From Lentilitoribacter sp039986595 (lineage in GTDB: Bacteria > Pseudomonadota > Alphaproteobacteria > Rhizobiales > Rhizobiaceae): a DNA stretch of 64,000 bases. Location of the stretch: the NCBI GenBank assembly GCA_039986595.1, contig JBDWQJ010000004.1, positions 434,001 to 498,000 of the forward strand, in the 5' to 3' direction. The stretch's first letter is position 1, and every line of letters begins with the position of its first letter. A model generated the notes under the pieces. The model was not told the origin of the DNA and did not search any database. It was given only the letters and a program-made list of their open reading frames with translations. Of this stretch, positions 1 to 9,233 are shown in pieces. The position numbers and the translations under genes are program-made.

Positions 1-1437
1 GATGGCATGCCTGTCACACCGGAAGATGTGATTTTCTCCTATGAAAGTTTCATCAAATACGATCCGCAGCGCGAAAATTATTATAAGCATGTCGAAAAAG
101 CTGAGAAAACCGGTCCTCGAGAAGTCACTTTCACCTTTGACGAGGTTGGCAATCAGGAATTACCGCAAATTGTTGGTCAACTGATGGTCATGCCAAAGCA
201 TTGGTGGGAAGGCACGGATAAGGATGGTAATCCACGTGATATTTCAGCAACCACGCTTGAAGCTCCATTAGGTTCAGGTCCCTATCGGATCTCAGATGTA
301 AATCCGGGTTCCAGCATCACCTATGAACGCGTGGATAATTATTGGGGCGAAAACTTAAACGTCAATATTGGGCGCTATAATCTCGATAAGATCAAATATA
401 ACTATTTCGCTGATAGAAATGTGATGTTTGAAGCTTTTAAAGCCGATGAGATTGATTTTTGGTCTGAAAATGAAGCAAAACGTTGGGCAACCGGATATGA
501 TTTCCCAGCATTTAATGCAGGCAAAGTTAAACGTGAAGTTCTGCCAAATACTTATCGCAGTTCAGGCATTATGATTGGCTTCATGCCAAACTTGCGTCGG
601 GAAAAGTTTCAGGACATGAATGTTCGTAAAGCGCTTAATCTTGCTTACGATTTTGAAGAGCAGAATCGCACGCTATTTTTTAACGCATATCAACGTATAA
701 ATAGCTTCTTCTTTGGCTCTGAACTTGCATCCTCTGGCTTGCCAACAGGCCGCGAATTGGAAATTTTAGAAGAATTGCGTGGTGAAATTCCTGATAGCGT
801 TTTTACAACCGAATATACAAACCCGATTGGCGGCACACCGCAAAAATCTCGCAACAACCTACGTGAAGCCGTTAGCCTGCTTAAGCAAGCTGGCTATGAG
901 ATACGATCAGGCAAGCTTATCAACACACAAACCAATGAACAATTAACAATCGAGTTACTACTTGGTTCACCCATCATCGAAAAGGTTGCGCTTCCTTATG
1001 CGCAAGCACTTAAAAAAATTGGTATCGATGCAAGTGTTCGCGTTGTTGATCAGTCACAATATACCAACCGGGTTCGATCTCGAGATTATGACGTGATATA
1101 TAGTGGCTGGGCTCAAAGCCTGCGCCCCGGCAACGAACAGCACAGCTATTGGGGCTCTCGCTCTGTCAATCAAAATGGCTCCGAAAACTACATGGGCGTC
1201 TCAGACCCTGCGATCGATAAGCTCATTGGTCAGATTATTTTTTCCGAAGATCGAGATGAACTAATTGCTGTGACCAAGGCCATGGACCGGGTTTTACTCG
1301 CAAATCACTTCATTGTTCCGACATATACTTTGCGCGCTTCACGCATCTCATACTGGGATAGATTTGCCCACCCAGCGGAATTACCGACCTATTCCATAGG
1401 TTTTCCTGATGTTTGGTGGTCAAAATCAGCGAATTAG
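1..1437 (+). CDS. yejA: YejA-type peptide-binding protein of an ABC importer (5' end cut off)
   Basis: Periplasmic family 5 solute-binding protein expected to deliver oligopeptides (microcin C-like peptides in E. coli) to the YejBEF importer. The frame is open from base 1 and reads DGMPVTPEDVIFSYE, the usual family 5 motif, so the ATG at base 7 is internal and the signal peptide and first part of lobe I lie outside the window. The C-terminus (GFPDVWWSK) matches the YejA ending. It is followed on the same strand by the two permeases and the ATPase, which makes the assignment firm. A gap of 123 bases separates it from yejB; no strong terminator is visible there. Confidence 0.9.
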   Translation, partial: DGMPVTPEDVIFSYESFIKYDPQRENYYKHVEKAEKTGPREVTFTFDEVGNQELPQIVGQLMVMPKHWWEGTDKDGNPRDISATTLEAPLGSGPYRISDVNPGSSITYERVDNYWGENLNVNIGRYNLDKIKYNYFADRNVMFEAFKADEIDFWSENEAKRWATGYDFPAFNAGKVKREVLPNTYRSSGIMIGFMPNLRREKFQDMNVRKALNLAYDFEEQNRTLFFNAYQRINSFFFGSELASSGLPTGRELEILEELRGEIPDSVFTTEYTNPIGGTPQKSRNNLREAVSLLKQAGYEIRSGKLINTQTNEQLTIELLLGSPIIEKVALPYAQALKKIGIDASVRVVDQSQYTNRVRSRDYDVIYSGWAQSLRPGNEQHSYWGSRSVNQNGSENYMGVSDPAIDKLIGQIIFSEDRDELIAVTKAMDRVLLANHFIVPTYTLRASRISYWDRFAHPAELPTYSIGFPDVWWSKSAN

Positions 1438-1560
1438 ACTTGCTTTCCAAGGCTTTTCGGATTCCAAATTGCTTATGAGCGAATCAACAATCATTCGACA
1501 TAAGGTCTTTGCGGGCCGTGGGGAAATAAGGTCGTCCGAAATAAATAGGGATACGTACTA

Positions 1561-2658
1561 ATGGGCGCGTATATCCTTAGGCGTATTTTGCTGATTATCC
1601 CTACTATTCTTGGTATCATGGCAATATCTTTTGCCGTAGTGCAATTTGCACCTGGTGGCCCGGTCGAGCAGGTGATCGCCGAACTCACCGGCCAAGGTGA
1701 TTCAACAACCGAACGCTTAACAGGTGGCGGCGATAATTTAGGTGGTGATGAAGGTTTAGATGGAGAGTTTTCCGCAAAATATCGCGGTGCCCAAGGCCTT
1801 GATCCTGAGTTTATCGCACAGCTGGAAAAACAGTTTGGCTTTGATAAACCCGCACTGCAACGCTTCGGGATCATGCTATGGAATTATGTTCGTTTTGATT
1901 TCGGTGAAAGCTATTTTAGAGACATCACGGTCATCGATTTGATCGTTGAGAAAATGCCGGTTTCGATATCGCTTGGTTTTTGGATCTTAATTCTTTCCTA
2001 TATCATCTCTATTCCACTGGGCATCAAAAAGGCTGTGAGTGATGGTTCACGCTTTGATGTGTGGACATCGGGTATCATCATTGTCGCCTATGCCGTGCCG
2101 GGCTTCTTATTTGGTATTTTATTGATCGTCGTGTTTGCCGGTGGATCGTTTTTAGATTGGTTCCCGTTGCGCGGATTGGTGTCTGAAAACTTTGATGAGC
2201 TCAACTGGTTTGAAAAAATCATTGATTACTTTTGGCACCTAGCTTTGCCGCTGATTGCGTTATCCCTTGCTGCTTTTGCCACAACAACGCTTTTGACCAA
2301 AAACTCATTTATTGACGAAATCGGCAAGCAATATGTCGTGACAGCACGCGCGAAAGGTTTAGCAGAACGCCAAGTCCTTTATAAGCATGTGTTTAGAAAT
2401 GCGATGCTGATTATTATCGCGGGCTTTCCGGGTGCATTTATCACCGCATTTTTCTCCGGTTCTCTGCTGATTGAAACAATTTTCTCACTTGATGGATTGG
2501 GACGGCTTGGGTTTGAGAGCATCGTCAAACGCGATTACCCTGTCGTCTTCGCAACGCTTTATATCTTCTCGCTGATGGGCCTCTTAGTGGGGCTGTTGTC
2601 CGATCTTGTATACACATGGGTTGATCCTCGGATTGATTTTGAACGGAGGGATGTCTGA
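1561..2658 (+). CDS. yejB: YejB, inner-membrane permease of peptide ABC importer
   Basis: 365-residue permease of the DppB/OppB type. A hydrophobic first helix (residues 5-27) is followed by a long polar insertion (about 40-100) typical of YejB, then five further membrane segments. The cytoplasmic EAA loop that docks on the ATPase is visible at about residues 250-283 (YVVTARAKGLAERQVLYKHV). The stop codon overlaps the yejE start (TGATG), so translation is coupled. It forms the pore together with YejE. Confidence 0.93.
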   Translation: MGAYILRRILLIIPTILGIMAISFAVVQFAPGGPVEQVIAELTGQGDSTTERLTGGGDNLGGDEGLDGEFSAKYRGAQGLDPEFIAQLEKQFGFDKPALQRFGIMLWNYVRFDFGESYFRDITVIDLIVEKMPVSISLGFWILILSYIISIPLGIKKAVSDGSRFDVWTSGIIIVAYAVPGFLFGILLIVVFAGGSFLDWFPLRGLVSENFDELNWFEKIIDYFWHLALPLIALSLAAFATTTLLTKNSFIDEIGKQYVVTARAKGLAERQVLYKHVFRNAMLIIIAGFPGAFITAFFSGSLLIETIFSLDGLGRLGFESIVKRDYPVVFATLYIFSLMGLLVGLLSDLVYTWVDPRIDFERRDV

Positions 2659-3800
2659 TGGATATCTCACAAGTTCAAAATTCTAATCATCCAGAAGCAA
2701 AACGCCCATTTTTATCACCAATAAATCAAAGGCGTTGGCAAAATTTCAAAGCCAATCGCCGTGGCTATTGGTCATTATGGATTTTTCTTGTTCTGTTTAT
2801 CCTAAGTCTACTTGCAGAATTTGTTGCCAATGATAAGCCCATCGTAGCCTCTTATCAGGGTGAAATACTTGTCCCTGTTCTGGTTGATTATCCAGAAGAA
2901 AAATTCGGAGGCTTTCTCGCACAGACCGATTATCGCGATCCATTTATTGCCGAAGAAATCAACGCCAATGGTTGGATGATTTGGCCACCTATTCGCTATT
3001 CATACAACACGGCAAACTCGTTCATCCCTCATTCGGCACCGACAGCTCCTTTTTGGTCGATGGAGGAAGGATTTGCATGCTCTGCTTATCCGCAACAGGG
3101 TGAAGATGTTGGCTGCAATTGGGGCAATCTCAATTGGCTGGGGACTGATGATCAAGCACGAGATGTGATGGCACGGCTCATCTATGGATTTCGGATATCG
3201 GTATTATTCGGCCTGATCTTAACGATCTTCTCCGCTGTTATCGGCATAGCAGCTGGTGCAGTGCAGGGATATTTCGGCGGCTGGACAGATTTGATCATGC
3301 AGAGATTTATCGAGATCTGGTCATCCATGCCTGTGCTCTATATTCTTTTGATTATCGCTGCCGTCCTGCCGCCAGGGTTCTGGATATTGCTGTTTATCAT
3401 GCTGTTATTTTCCTGGGTGTCATTTGTCGGTATCGTGCGTGCTGAATTCCTCCGCGCAAGAAATTTTGAATATGTAAATGCTGCGCGCGCGCTTGGGGTG
3501 GGCAACGCCACCATCATGTTCCGTCACTTGCTACCAAATGCCATGGTCGCGACGCTAACATTCTTGCCTTTCATCTTGTCAGGATCAATCACGACACTAA
3601 CTTCGCTCGATTTCTTGGGCTTTGGCCTGCCGCCGGGATCACCATCATTGGGAGAATTGATTGCGCAAGGCAAGCGTAATTTAGAAGCCCCGTGGCTCGG
3701 GCTAACCGCCTTTGTTGTCATATCGCTTATGCTATCGCTGCTGATCTTTATCGGTGAAGCCACGCGAGATGCATTTGACCCGAGAAAGACGTTCAAATGA
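2658..3800 (+). CDS. yejE: YejE, second permease of peptide ABC importer
   Basis: 380-residue DppC/OppC-type permease. It has a cytoplasmic N-terminal tail with the R-R-x-x-N-x-x-G-x-x-S/W pattern before the first helix (about 40-55), a large periplasmic insertion (about 65-165), and a C-terminal bundle of five helices with the EAA loop near residues 270-295 (NAARALGVGNATIMFRHLLP). It overlaps yejB by one base and yejF by four (ATGA), as expected for one operon. Confidence 0.93.
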   Translation: MDISQVQNSNHPEAKRPFLSPINQRRWQNFKANRRGYWSLWIFLVLFILSLLAEFVANDKPIVASYQGEILVPVLVDYPEEKFGGFLAQTDYRDPFIAEEINANGWMIWPPIRYSYNTANSFIPHSAPTAPFWSMEEGFACSAYPQQGEDVGCNWGNLNWLGTDDQARDVMARLIYGFRISVLFGLILTIFSAVIGIAAGAVQGYFGGWTDLIMQRFIEIWSSMPVLYILLIIAAVLPPGFWILLFIMLLFSWVSFVGIVRAEFLRARNFEYVNAARALGVGNATIMFRHLLPNAMVATLTFLPFILSGSITTLTSLDFLGFGLPPGSPSLGELIAQGKRNLEAPWLGLTAFVVISLMLSLLIFIGEATRDAFDPRKTFK

Positions 3801-5431
3801 GTGGTTTGGATAAACTTTTGCAGGTGCAAAACCTGTCAGTGGATTTCACCCAAAGCGGCCGCGTTACAAATGCGGTCAAAAACGTTTCTTTTGATATCCA
3901 TAAAGGTGAAACAGTTGCGCTGGTGGGCGAATCCGGTTCGGGGAAATCTGTTTCCGCTTTATCAGTCTTAAAGCTGTTGTCTTATCCGGCTGCAAGTCAT
4001 CCCAATGGGGAGATTTTGTTTAAAGGGCAAAATCTTATGCAAGCCAGTGAACGCGAATTACGCGGTGTGCGCGGCAATGACATTACGATGATTTTCCAAG
4101 AGCCGATGACATCGCTCAACCCGCTACATTCCATTGAACGGCAAATTGCTGAAATTTTACACTTGCACCAGTTGCAAGATCCAAAACAAGCTCAGAAAGG
4201 CGTACTCGAACTTCTCAAGCAAGTTGGCATTCGCAACGCTGAGCAACGTTTAAGTGCCTATCCTCACGAGTTATCGGGGGGGCAAAGACAGCGCGTTATG
4301 ATCGCTATGGCGCTTGCCAACAGACCTGAGCTGTTGATTGCGGATGAGCCGACAACGGCGCTGGATGTGACCGTACAGGCGCAGATCTTGGAGCTTTTGG
4401 CAGATCTGAAGCAACAGCACGGCATGTCGATGTTGTTCATTACCCATGATTTGGGCATTGTACGAAGGATTGCCGACCGTGTTTGCGTCATGACCAATGG
4501 CGAGATCGTTGAAACCGGCCCGGTGAAAGAGATATTTGATAATCCGCAACATGAATACACCAAACATCTTTTAGCTGCGGAACCAAAAGGTACGCCACCG
4601 AAAAGCTATCCAAGCGCGCCAATAGTGCTTGAAGGCAAAGATGTAAAAGTTTGGTTCCCGATAAAATCTGGTTTCTTGCGCAAAACAACCGATCACGTCA
4701 AAGCCGTTGATGGCATTGATCTGGTGCTGCGTGCGGGTCAAACTTTGGGTGTTGTGGGCGAATCTGGCTCTGGAAAAACCACGCTTGGTCTTGCGCTCTC
4801 GCGCATGATTTCATCTCAAGGCAAAATTGCCTATATCGGCAAGGATATCGATAGCTATTCGTTTAAACAAATGCGCGAACTTCGTAATGAAATGCAAATC
4901 GTGTTTCAAGATCCTTATGGCTCACTCAGTCCACGCATGTCGATTGCTCAGATTATCGGTGAAGGTTTGGCAATCCACGAACCACAATTATCGCCCGAAG
5001 AACGTGATAAAAGAGTGGTCAATGCGCTTGAAGAAGTGGGGCTTAGTCCTGAATTGAGATGGCGTTATCCGCATGAGTTTTCTGGCGGACAACGACAACG
5101 CATCGCCATTGCGCGCGCCATGGTGCTTAAGCCAAAGTTCGTCATGTTGGATGAACCGACATCAGCACTTGATATGAGTGTGCAGGCTCAAGTCGTTGAC
5201 CTGTTGCGCGATCTTCAGAAACGATACGATTTGGCTTATTTGTTCATCAGCCACGATCTTAAAGTTGTCAGAGCGCTCGCCAATGATGTGATGGTCATGC
5301 AGCTTGGCAGGGTTGTAGAACAAGGCACATCTGAGCAAATTTTTGATAATCCGCAAACAGATTATACAAAAGCGCTCATGTCAGCTGCTTTTGAGATCAA
5401 AGCCACAAGTGATTTAAGTGTGAATGAGTAA
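3797..5431 (+). CDS. yejF: YejF, double ATP-binding protein of peptide importer
   Basis: 544 residues holding two complete ABC ATPase domains in one chain. Walker A GESGSGKS lies near residue 45 and GESGSGKT near 320; the signatures LSGGQRQRV (about 159) and FSGGQRQRI (about 427) are each followed by Walker B with DEPT. Each half ends with the oligopeptide-transporter C-terminal region (DNPQ..YT). It powers the YejBE channel from the cytoplasmic side. The start overlaps yejE by four bases and the 3' end overlaps the next gene by eight. Confidence 0.95.
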   Translation: MSGLDKLLQVQNLSVDFTQSGRVTNAVKNVSFDIHKGETVALVGESGSGKSVSALSVLKLLSYPAASHPNGEILFKGQNLMQASERELRGVRGNDITMIFQEPMTSLNPLHSIERQIAEILHLHQLQDPKQAQKGVLELLKQVGIRNAEQRLSAYPHELSGGQRQRVMIAMALANRPELLIADEPTTALDVTVQAQILELLADLKQQHGMSMLFITHDLGIVRRIADRVCVMTNGEIVETGPVKEIFDNPQHEYTKHLLAAEPKGTPPKSYPSAPIVLEGKDVKVWFPIKSGFLRKTTDHVKAVDGIDLVLRAGQTLGVVGESGSGKTTLGLALSRMISSQGKIAYIGKDIDSYSFKQMRELRNEMQIVFQDPYGSLSPRMSIAQIIGEGLAIHEPQLSPEERDKRVVNALEEVGLSPELRWRYPHEFSGGQRQRIAIARAMVLKPKFVMLDEPTSALDMSVQAQVVDLLRDLQKRYDLAYLFISHDLKVVRALANDVMVMQLGRVVEQGTSEQIFDNPQTDYTKALMSAAFEIKATSDLSVNE

Positions 5432-6377
5432 CAATCAATCCAAGGGAGCCATACTGTTTTCCAGCACTGGTTTTTCCGAACAAGAATGGGTGTCCCGTAT
5501 AAAAGCACTCGCGCCAGATCGCGATGTTTTCACTCAAGCAGACCCATCTATTGAATATGCTTTTTTATGGAAACATCCGCATGGACAGCTGAATGATCTA
5601 CCTAATTTGAAGGTACTGTTTTCGCTCGGTGCAGGGGTTGATCACATCCTATCAGACAAAGATGTCCCTGATTTGCCCATTGTACGCGCTATTTCAGATG
5701 ATTTAACAGCACGCATGAGTGAATTTATTATATGGCAAGTGCTCGACCATCACCGTCATGGTTCATTTTTCCGGCAAAATCAGTTGAAGAAACATTGGTC
5801 TGATATTGGATATCAACCCGCAGCACATCAAATCAAAGTTGGTATTCTGGGATTAGGTGAGCTTGGTCGAGATGCTGCCCTGAAGCTTACAAATATCGGT
5901 TTTGATGTATCGGGCTGGTCACAATCGCAAAAACAAATCAAAAATGTCACTTGTTTTGCAGGGCATGAGAACTTGCCAGACTTTTTAAAAGAATTGGATA
6001 TTTTGGTGTGTTTGCTACCGCATACGCCGCAAACCGAGAATATCCTTGATTATAAGCTGTTTGCGCATCTTAAAGCATCAGGCCCCTTGGGGCCCCCATA
6101 TTTAATCAATGCAGGCCGCGGCGCTTTACAAAACGAGGACGATATTCTTCAAGCTGTAACAACAGGTGTACTATCGGGTGCAAGTCTGGATGTGTTTCAA
6201 ACAGAACCGCTTGCTCAAGAAAGCCCGCTTTGGGAACAGGCGAATATAAAGATTACGCCTCATATTGCAGCTGATTCTGATCCCGATGCACTTCTGATAA
6301 AGATCATGGATCAAATTGATAACTTTGAAGCTGGCAAAAAATTAGTTGATTTAGTTGATTTAGATCGAGGTTACTAA
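5424..6377 (+). CDS. ghrA: Glyoxylate/hydroxypyruvate reductase A-type 2-hydroxyacid dehydrogenase
   Basis: 317-residue NAD(P)-dependent D-isomer 2-hydroxyacid dehydrogenase of the GhrA group. Substrate-loop motif LGAGVDHIL is near residue 70, the nucleotide-binding GLGELG near 142-147, the catalytic arginine in INAGRGALQ (about 230), the glutamate in DVFQTEPL (about 255) and the catalytic histidine in TPHIA (about 278). It probably reduces glyoxylate or hydroxypyruvate. It overlaps yejF by eight bases and so is probably read in the same transcript, although no functional link with peptide import is obvious. Its stop overlaps the convergent NlpC/P60 gene. Confidence 0.85.
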   Translation: MSNNQSKGAILFSSTGFSEQEWVSRIKALAPDRDVFTQADPSIEYAFLWKHPHGQLNDLPNLKVLFSLGAGVDHILSDKDVPDLPIVRAISDDLTARMSEFIIWQVLDHHRHGSFFRQNQLKKHWSDIGYQPAAHQIKVGILGLGELGRDAALKLTNIGFDVSGWSQSQKQIKNVTCFAGHENLPDFLKELDILVCLLPHTPQTENILDYKLFAHLKASGPLGPPYLINAGRGALQNEDDILQAVTTGVLSGASLDVFQTEPLAQESPLWEQANIKITPHIAADSDPDALLIKIMDQIDNFEAGKKLVDLVDLDRGY

Positions 6378-7243
6378 GGGCGACGACACGAAGTTGGCAT
6401 ACCATAAAAAGGTTCTATGCGTTGCACAGCTTGTTTCAGCGGTTCGCGCGTCACACTCATTGAAAAGCCATTTGCATGGATGATAGATAGGTTATCTTCC
6501 ACAATGGCGACATGTCCCTTCCAGAAGACTAAGTCACCGCGTTGAAGCCCGCTGAAATCCTCGCCTGGATCAAGCACTTCACCAATGGATGCTGCTTGCA
6601 TGTCCGAATCTCGTTTTACATATTTTCCAGCCATGAACATGCTCAACTGCACAAGTCCAGAACAATCAATACCAAAGGCGGAAGCACCTCCCCAGCGATA
6701 AGGCGTTTCGAGCAATCTTCCAGCATGATTGACAAAATCAGGTCCGCTAAATGCTTTGAAATGACGGCAATGACGCTCAACAATCGCTTGCCCATCGCGC
6801 GTTATTAAAAAACGAATGCCATTTCCTTCTGTTTCATCCACGATATCTAAGCGCGAGCCCATGGAAAGGCATGCTAATGGACGTTTTTTCATATCTGCTT
6901 CTGGATATAAAAATGTGCGCGGATGACCAACGATGTGGGATATTTTTTTAAATCCATAAGCAACCGCGTCAACTGGAACATAGCCGACGTAATTGTCTTT
7001 TAAAAGTTGAATCCAGGCCCAACCATCGGCAACTTCGTAGATGTTGATCTCTTCGCCAAATAGGGCTTCTGTTTCAACACCAAGATTGGTATCGGGTGCA
7101 GAACGCAATGTGATTGATGGTACACAAATTGTTCCAAGTTCACCCTTAACAAATCGCGCGGCATCCACTTCGCCTTCCAATCGCACATCTGCTAAATCAG
7201 CACGATAGACGTGAAGTCTCTTATCCAATTCATCACTCATCAT
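6374..7243 (-). CDS. NlpC/P60 family peptidoglycan endopeptidase with SH3-like domains
   Basis: 289-residue protein. The N-terminal half (about 20-150) has two bacterial SH3-like segments (for example GWAWIQLLKDNYVGYVP), which usually bind cell wall. The C-terminal NlpC/P60 domain has catalytic Cys in FGIDCSGLVQ (about 195), His in WKGHVAIV and a further His in IIHANGF. Members cut the stem peptide of peptidoglycan. No signal peptide is visible, so recycling of cell-wall peptides in the cytoplasm, perhaps with the aminopeptidase encoded further along this block, is plausible. The end overlaps ghrA convergently by four bases. Confidence 0.88.
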   Translation of the reverse strand: MMSDELDKRLHVYRADLADVRLEGEVDAARFVKGELGTICVPSITLRSAPDTNLGVETEALFGEEINIYEVADGWAWIQLLKDNYVGYVPVDAVAYGFKKISHIVGHPRTFLYPEADMKKRPLACLSMGSRLDIVDETEGNGIRFLITRDGQAIVERHCRHFKAFSGPDFVNHAGRLLETPYRWGGASAFGIDCSGLVQLSMFMAGKYVKRDSDMQAASIGEVLDPGEDFSGLQRGDLVFWKGHVAIVEDNLSIIHANGFSMSVTREPLKQAVQRIEPFYGMPTSCRRP

Positions 7244-7251
7244 ATTGTCCT

Positions 7252-7608
7252 TTAGCGCTCGACATTGCGTCCTTGCTCAATGATCAAATCACCAAGCTTT
7301 TCAACAAAAAGCGCCCCTTCAACGGTCCGCTTGATGATAACATTTCTGCGGTCTCGCTCATCTCTGACGCGTTTGACAAAACCTAAAGTGCCCATTGTAT
7401 CAAGTGCACGGGTGATCACTGGTTTTGTCACGTTTAATGTCTTAGCTAACCCACGAACCGTGTGCGGGGGTGGTTGTAGATAGATTTCGAGCAAAATCGC
7501 CATTTGGCGAAGCGTTAAATCCGGTCCTTCTCTGCGAACTTGTTCACTGGCCACAAAATGCCAGAGTGCGAGAGCTTGGTATGGACGCATCTGAATAGAC
7601 ATCCGCAT
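7252..7608 (-). CDS. MarR-type winged-helix transcriptional regulator
   Basis: 118-residue winged-helix protein: LTLRQMAILLEIYLQ, then a recognition-helix region TVRGLAKTLNVTKPVITRAL, then a wing with DERDRRNVII containing the D-x-R-x-R pattern of MarR proteins. The third codon (ATG, first base at 7602) is better spaced from an AAGG than the first. It lies only eight bases upstream of the NlpC/P60 gene on the same strand, so it probably shares its transcript. The ligand is unknown. Confidence 0.82.
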   Translation of the reverse strand: MRMSIQMRPYQALALWHFVASEQVRREGPDLTLRQMAILLEIYLQPPPHTVRGLAKTLNVTKPVITRALDTMGTLGFVKRVRDERDRRNVIIKRTVEGALFVEKLGDLIIEQGRNVER

Positions 7609-7670
7609 AACCTTTGTTCGTTTCGGATGCGTTATCTATACTATAATTGCTATTCGCTTGTAAATACCGG

Positions 7671-9068
7671 CTAAAGAGCGGGGTATCTATCCTTTAGCAC
7701 TCGATAAAGCGAACGGATAGCTTGTGCTTCACCACCCACGGGCGCATGCGCACGTTCTTTAGGGTTCCAGCCGTAAATATCAAAATGGACCCATGGAATT
7801 TCTGCATCCACGAAGCGTTTTAAAAATAGCGCTGCAGTGATTGAACCAGCAAACCCGCCCGATGGGGCATTCGTTAGATCAGTGATCTTTGTGGCCACAT
7901 CCGCTTCATAACCCTTATAAAGTGGCATGCGCCAAACGTGATCATTTTCTTTCTGGCCAGCATCGTAAATTTCGCTCGCAAGAACTTCATCATCGGTATA
8001 ATAGGGCGGTAGGTCAGGCCCAAGCGCAACGCGCGCTGCGCCTGTGAGCGTTGCCATATCAATCATCAATTCAGGTTTGTCTTCTGATGCCAAAGCCAAC
8101 GCATCGGCAAGCACTAACCGCCCTTCTGCATCGGTATTATCAATCTGAATGCTTAAACCTTTGCGACTGATGAGAATGTCACTGGGACGAAACGCGTTGG
8201 CGGAAATTGAGTTTTCGACGGCTGGGATCAACACACGCAGATTAACCGATAGATTAGCGTCCATAATCATCAACGCGAGCGCTAGGACATTTGCAGCACC
8301 GCCCATATCTTTTTTCATCAAGCTCATGGCGGACCCTGGCTTAATATTAAGCCCACCTGTGTCAAAACACACCCCTTTACCCACAAGTGTCACCATCGGA
8401 TCCGTTGACTTTCCCCATGTCATCTCAAGCAAACGCGGCTCTTCAGAAGAGGCTCTGCCAACTGTGTGGATCAATGGGAAATTCTGCTCAAGCAACGCAT
8501 CGCCTCGGATGACATTCACATCCGCACCATAGTGGTTAGCAAGCGTTTTGAATACACGTTCCAGAGCATCGGGTCCCATATCATTGGTTGGGATATTGAT
8601 CAGATCGCGCGCAAGATAAACACCTGACAGCTGCCTTTGTAAATCAACAGAATCAACTGAACTGTCCTGAACAAGATTAGGCTTTTGTTTGGTTGATTTC
8701 TTATAATATGAGAACTGGTACGCGCCCATACCAAATCCTAACAACAATTTTTCCATTGCACCATCAGGTCCGGCGAGCTGCCAATTGCCCTCAGGCAACA
8801 GTTTTGCCAGCTTTCCACTGACAAAAGGATTGTCCGCTGGATTATCACCTAAACCTAATAATGCACCTGCAAGTTCCCCATCTTGACCCGGAACGAGCAG
8901 GAAATTACCCGATGTTGCTTCAAAACCCGCTGACAAAGCCCATTTTTTAACTGAAACAGGCAAATCGTCATTTTCAAACTGCTCTTTAGTGACTGCCCAT
9001 ATCGGCTTGGCATCTTCATTATCCGTTGAAAAAGGTAACACGCGGTTTTCGAGCAAAAATGCAGTCAT
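7671..9068 (-). CDS. Leucyl aminopeptidase family (peptidase M17)
   Basis: Cytoplasmic metallo-exopeptidase of 465 residues. The M17 hallmark NTDAEGRLVLADAL is near residue 310, with the metal and active-site segments KGVCFDTGGLNIK and MKKDMGGAANVL before it. It removes N-terminal residues from peptides and would process products of the neighbouring peptide importer and NlpC/P60 enzyme. The ATG at 9068 is preceded by GAGG at a good distance; an upstream GTG in the same frame has no better signal. The divergent leader towards the TPR lipoprotein begins here. Confidence 0.9.
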   Translation of the reverse strand: MTAFLLENRVLPFSTDNEDAKPIWAVTKEQFENDDLPVSVKKWALSAGFEATSGNFLLVPGQDGELAGALLGLGDNPADNPFVSGKLAKLLPEGNWQLAGPDGAMEKLLLGFGMGAYQFSYYKKSTKQKPNLVQDSSVDSVDLQRQLSGVYLARDLINIPTNDMGPDALERVFKTLANHYGADVNVIRGDALLEQNFPLIHTVGRASSEEPRLLEMTWGKSTDPMVTLVGKGVCFDTGGLNIKPGSAMSLMKKDMGGAANVLALALMIMDANLSVNLRVLIPAVENSISANAFRPSDILISRKGLSIQIDNTDAEGRLVLADALALASEDKPELMIDMATLTGAARVALGPDLPPYYTDDEVLASEIYDAGQKENDHVWRMPLYKGYEADVATKITDLTNAPSGGFAGSITAALFLKRFVDAEIPWVHFDIYGWNPKERAHAPVGGEAQAIRSLYRVLKDRYPAL

Positions 9069-9114
9069 AAAGGGCCTCACATAAAATCAAACTGGTGCTG
9101 ATCAAGAATCAGTT

Positions 9115-9137
9115 GTTAACCATCCGTTAGGGTTAAC
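9115..9137. promoter_or_regulatory. Palindrome with CtrA-like box between divergent genes
   Basis: GTTAACC (9115-9121) and GGTTAAC (9131-9137) form an inverted repeat in the divergent leader of the aminopeptidase and the TPR lipoprotein. Within it, TTAACCATCCGTTAG matches the alphaproteobacterial CtrA pattern TTAA-N7-TTAA except for the last base and includes the half-site TTAACCAT. This is motif resemblance only. Confidence 0.35.
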
Positions 9138-9233
9138 AGATTATTTATAACCTATCGAATAGGACAGGCAAACTAATTGCAATTCCTCTTCAAGCCAACT
9201 GTTTAGCGCCACTTAGGCGCATTGGAGCCCTTT

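Noticed and set aside
3524..3829. Antisense frames inside yej, pcc, gyrB and other genes
   Set aside because: They lie opposite well-supported genes, have no ribosome site and no family resemblance; regarded as shadows.
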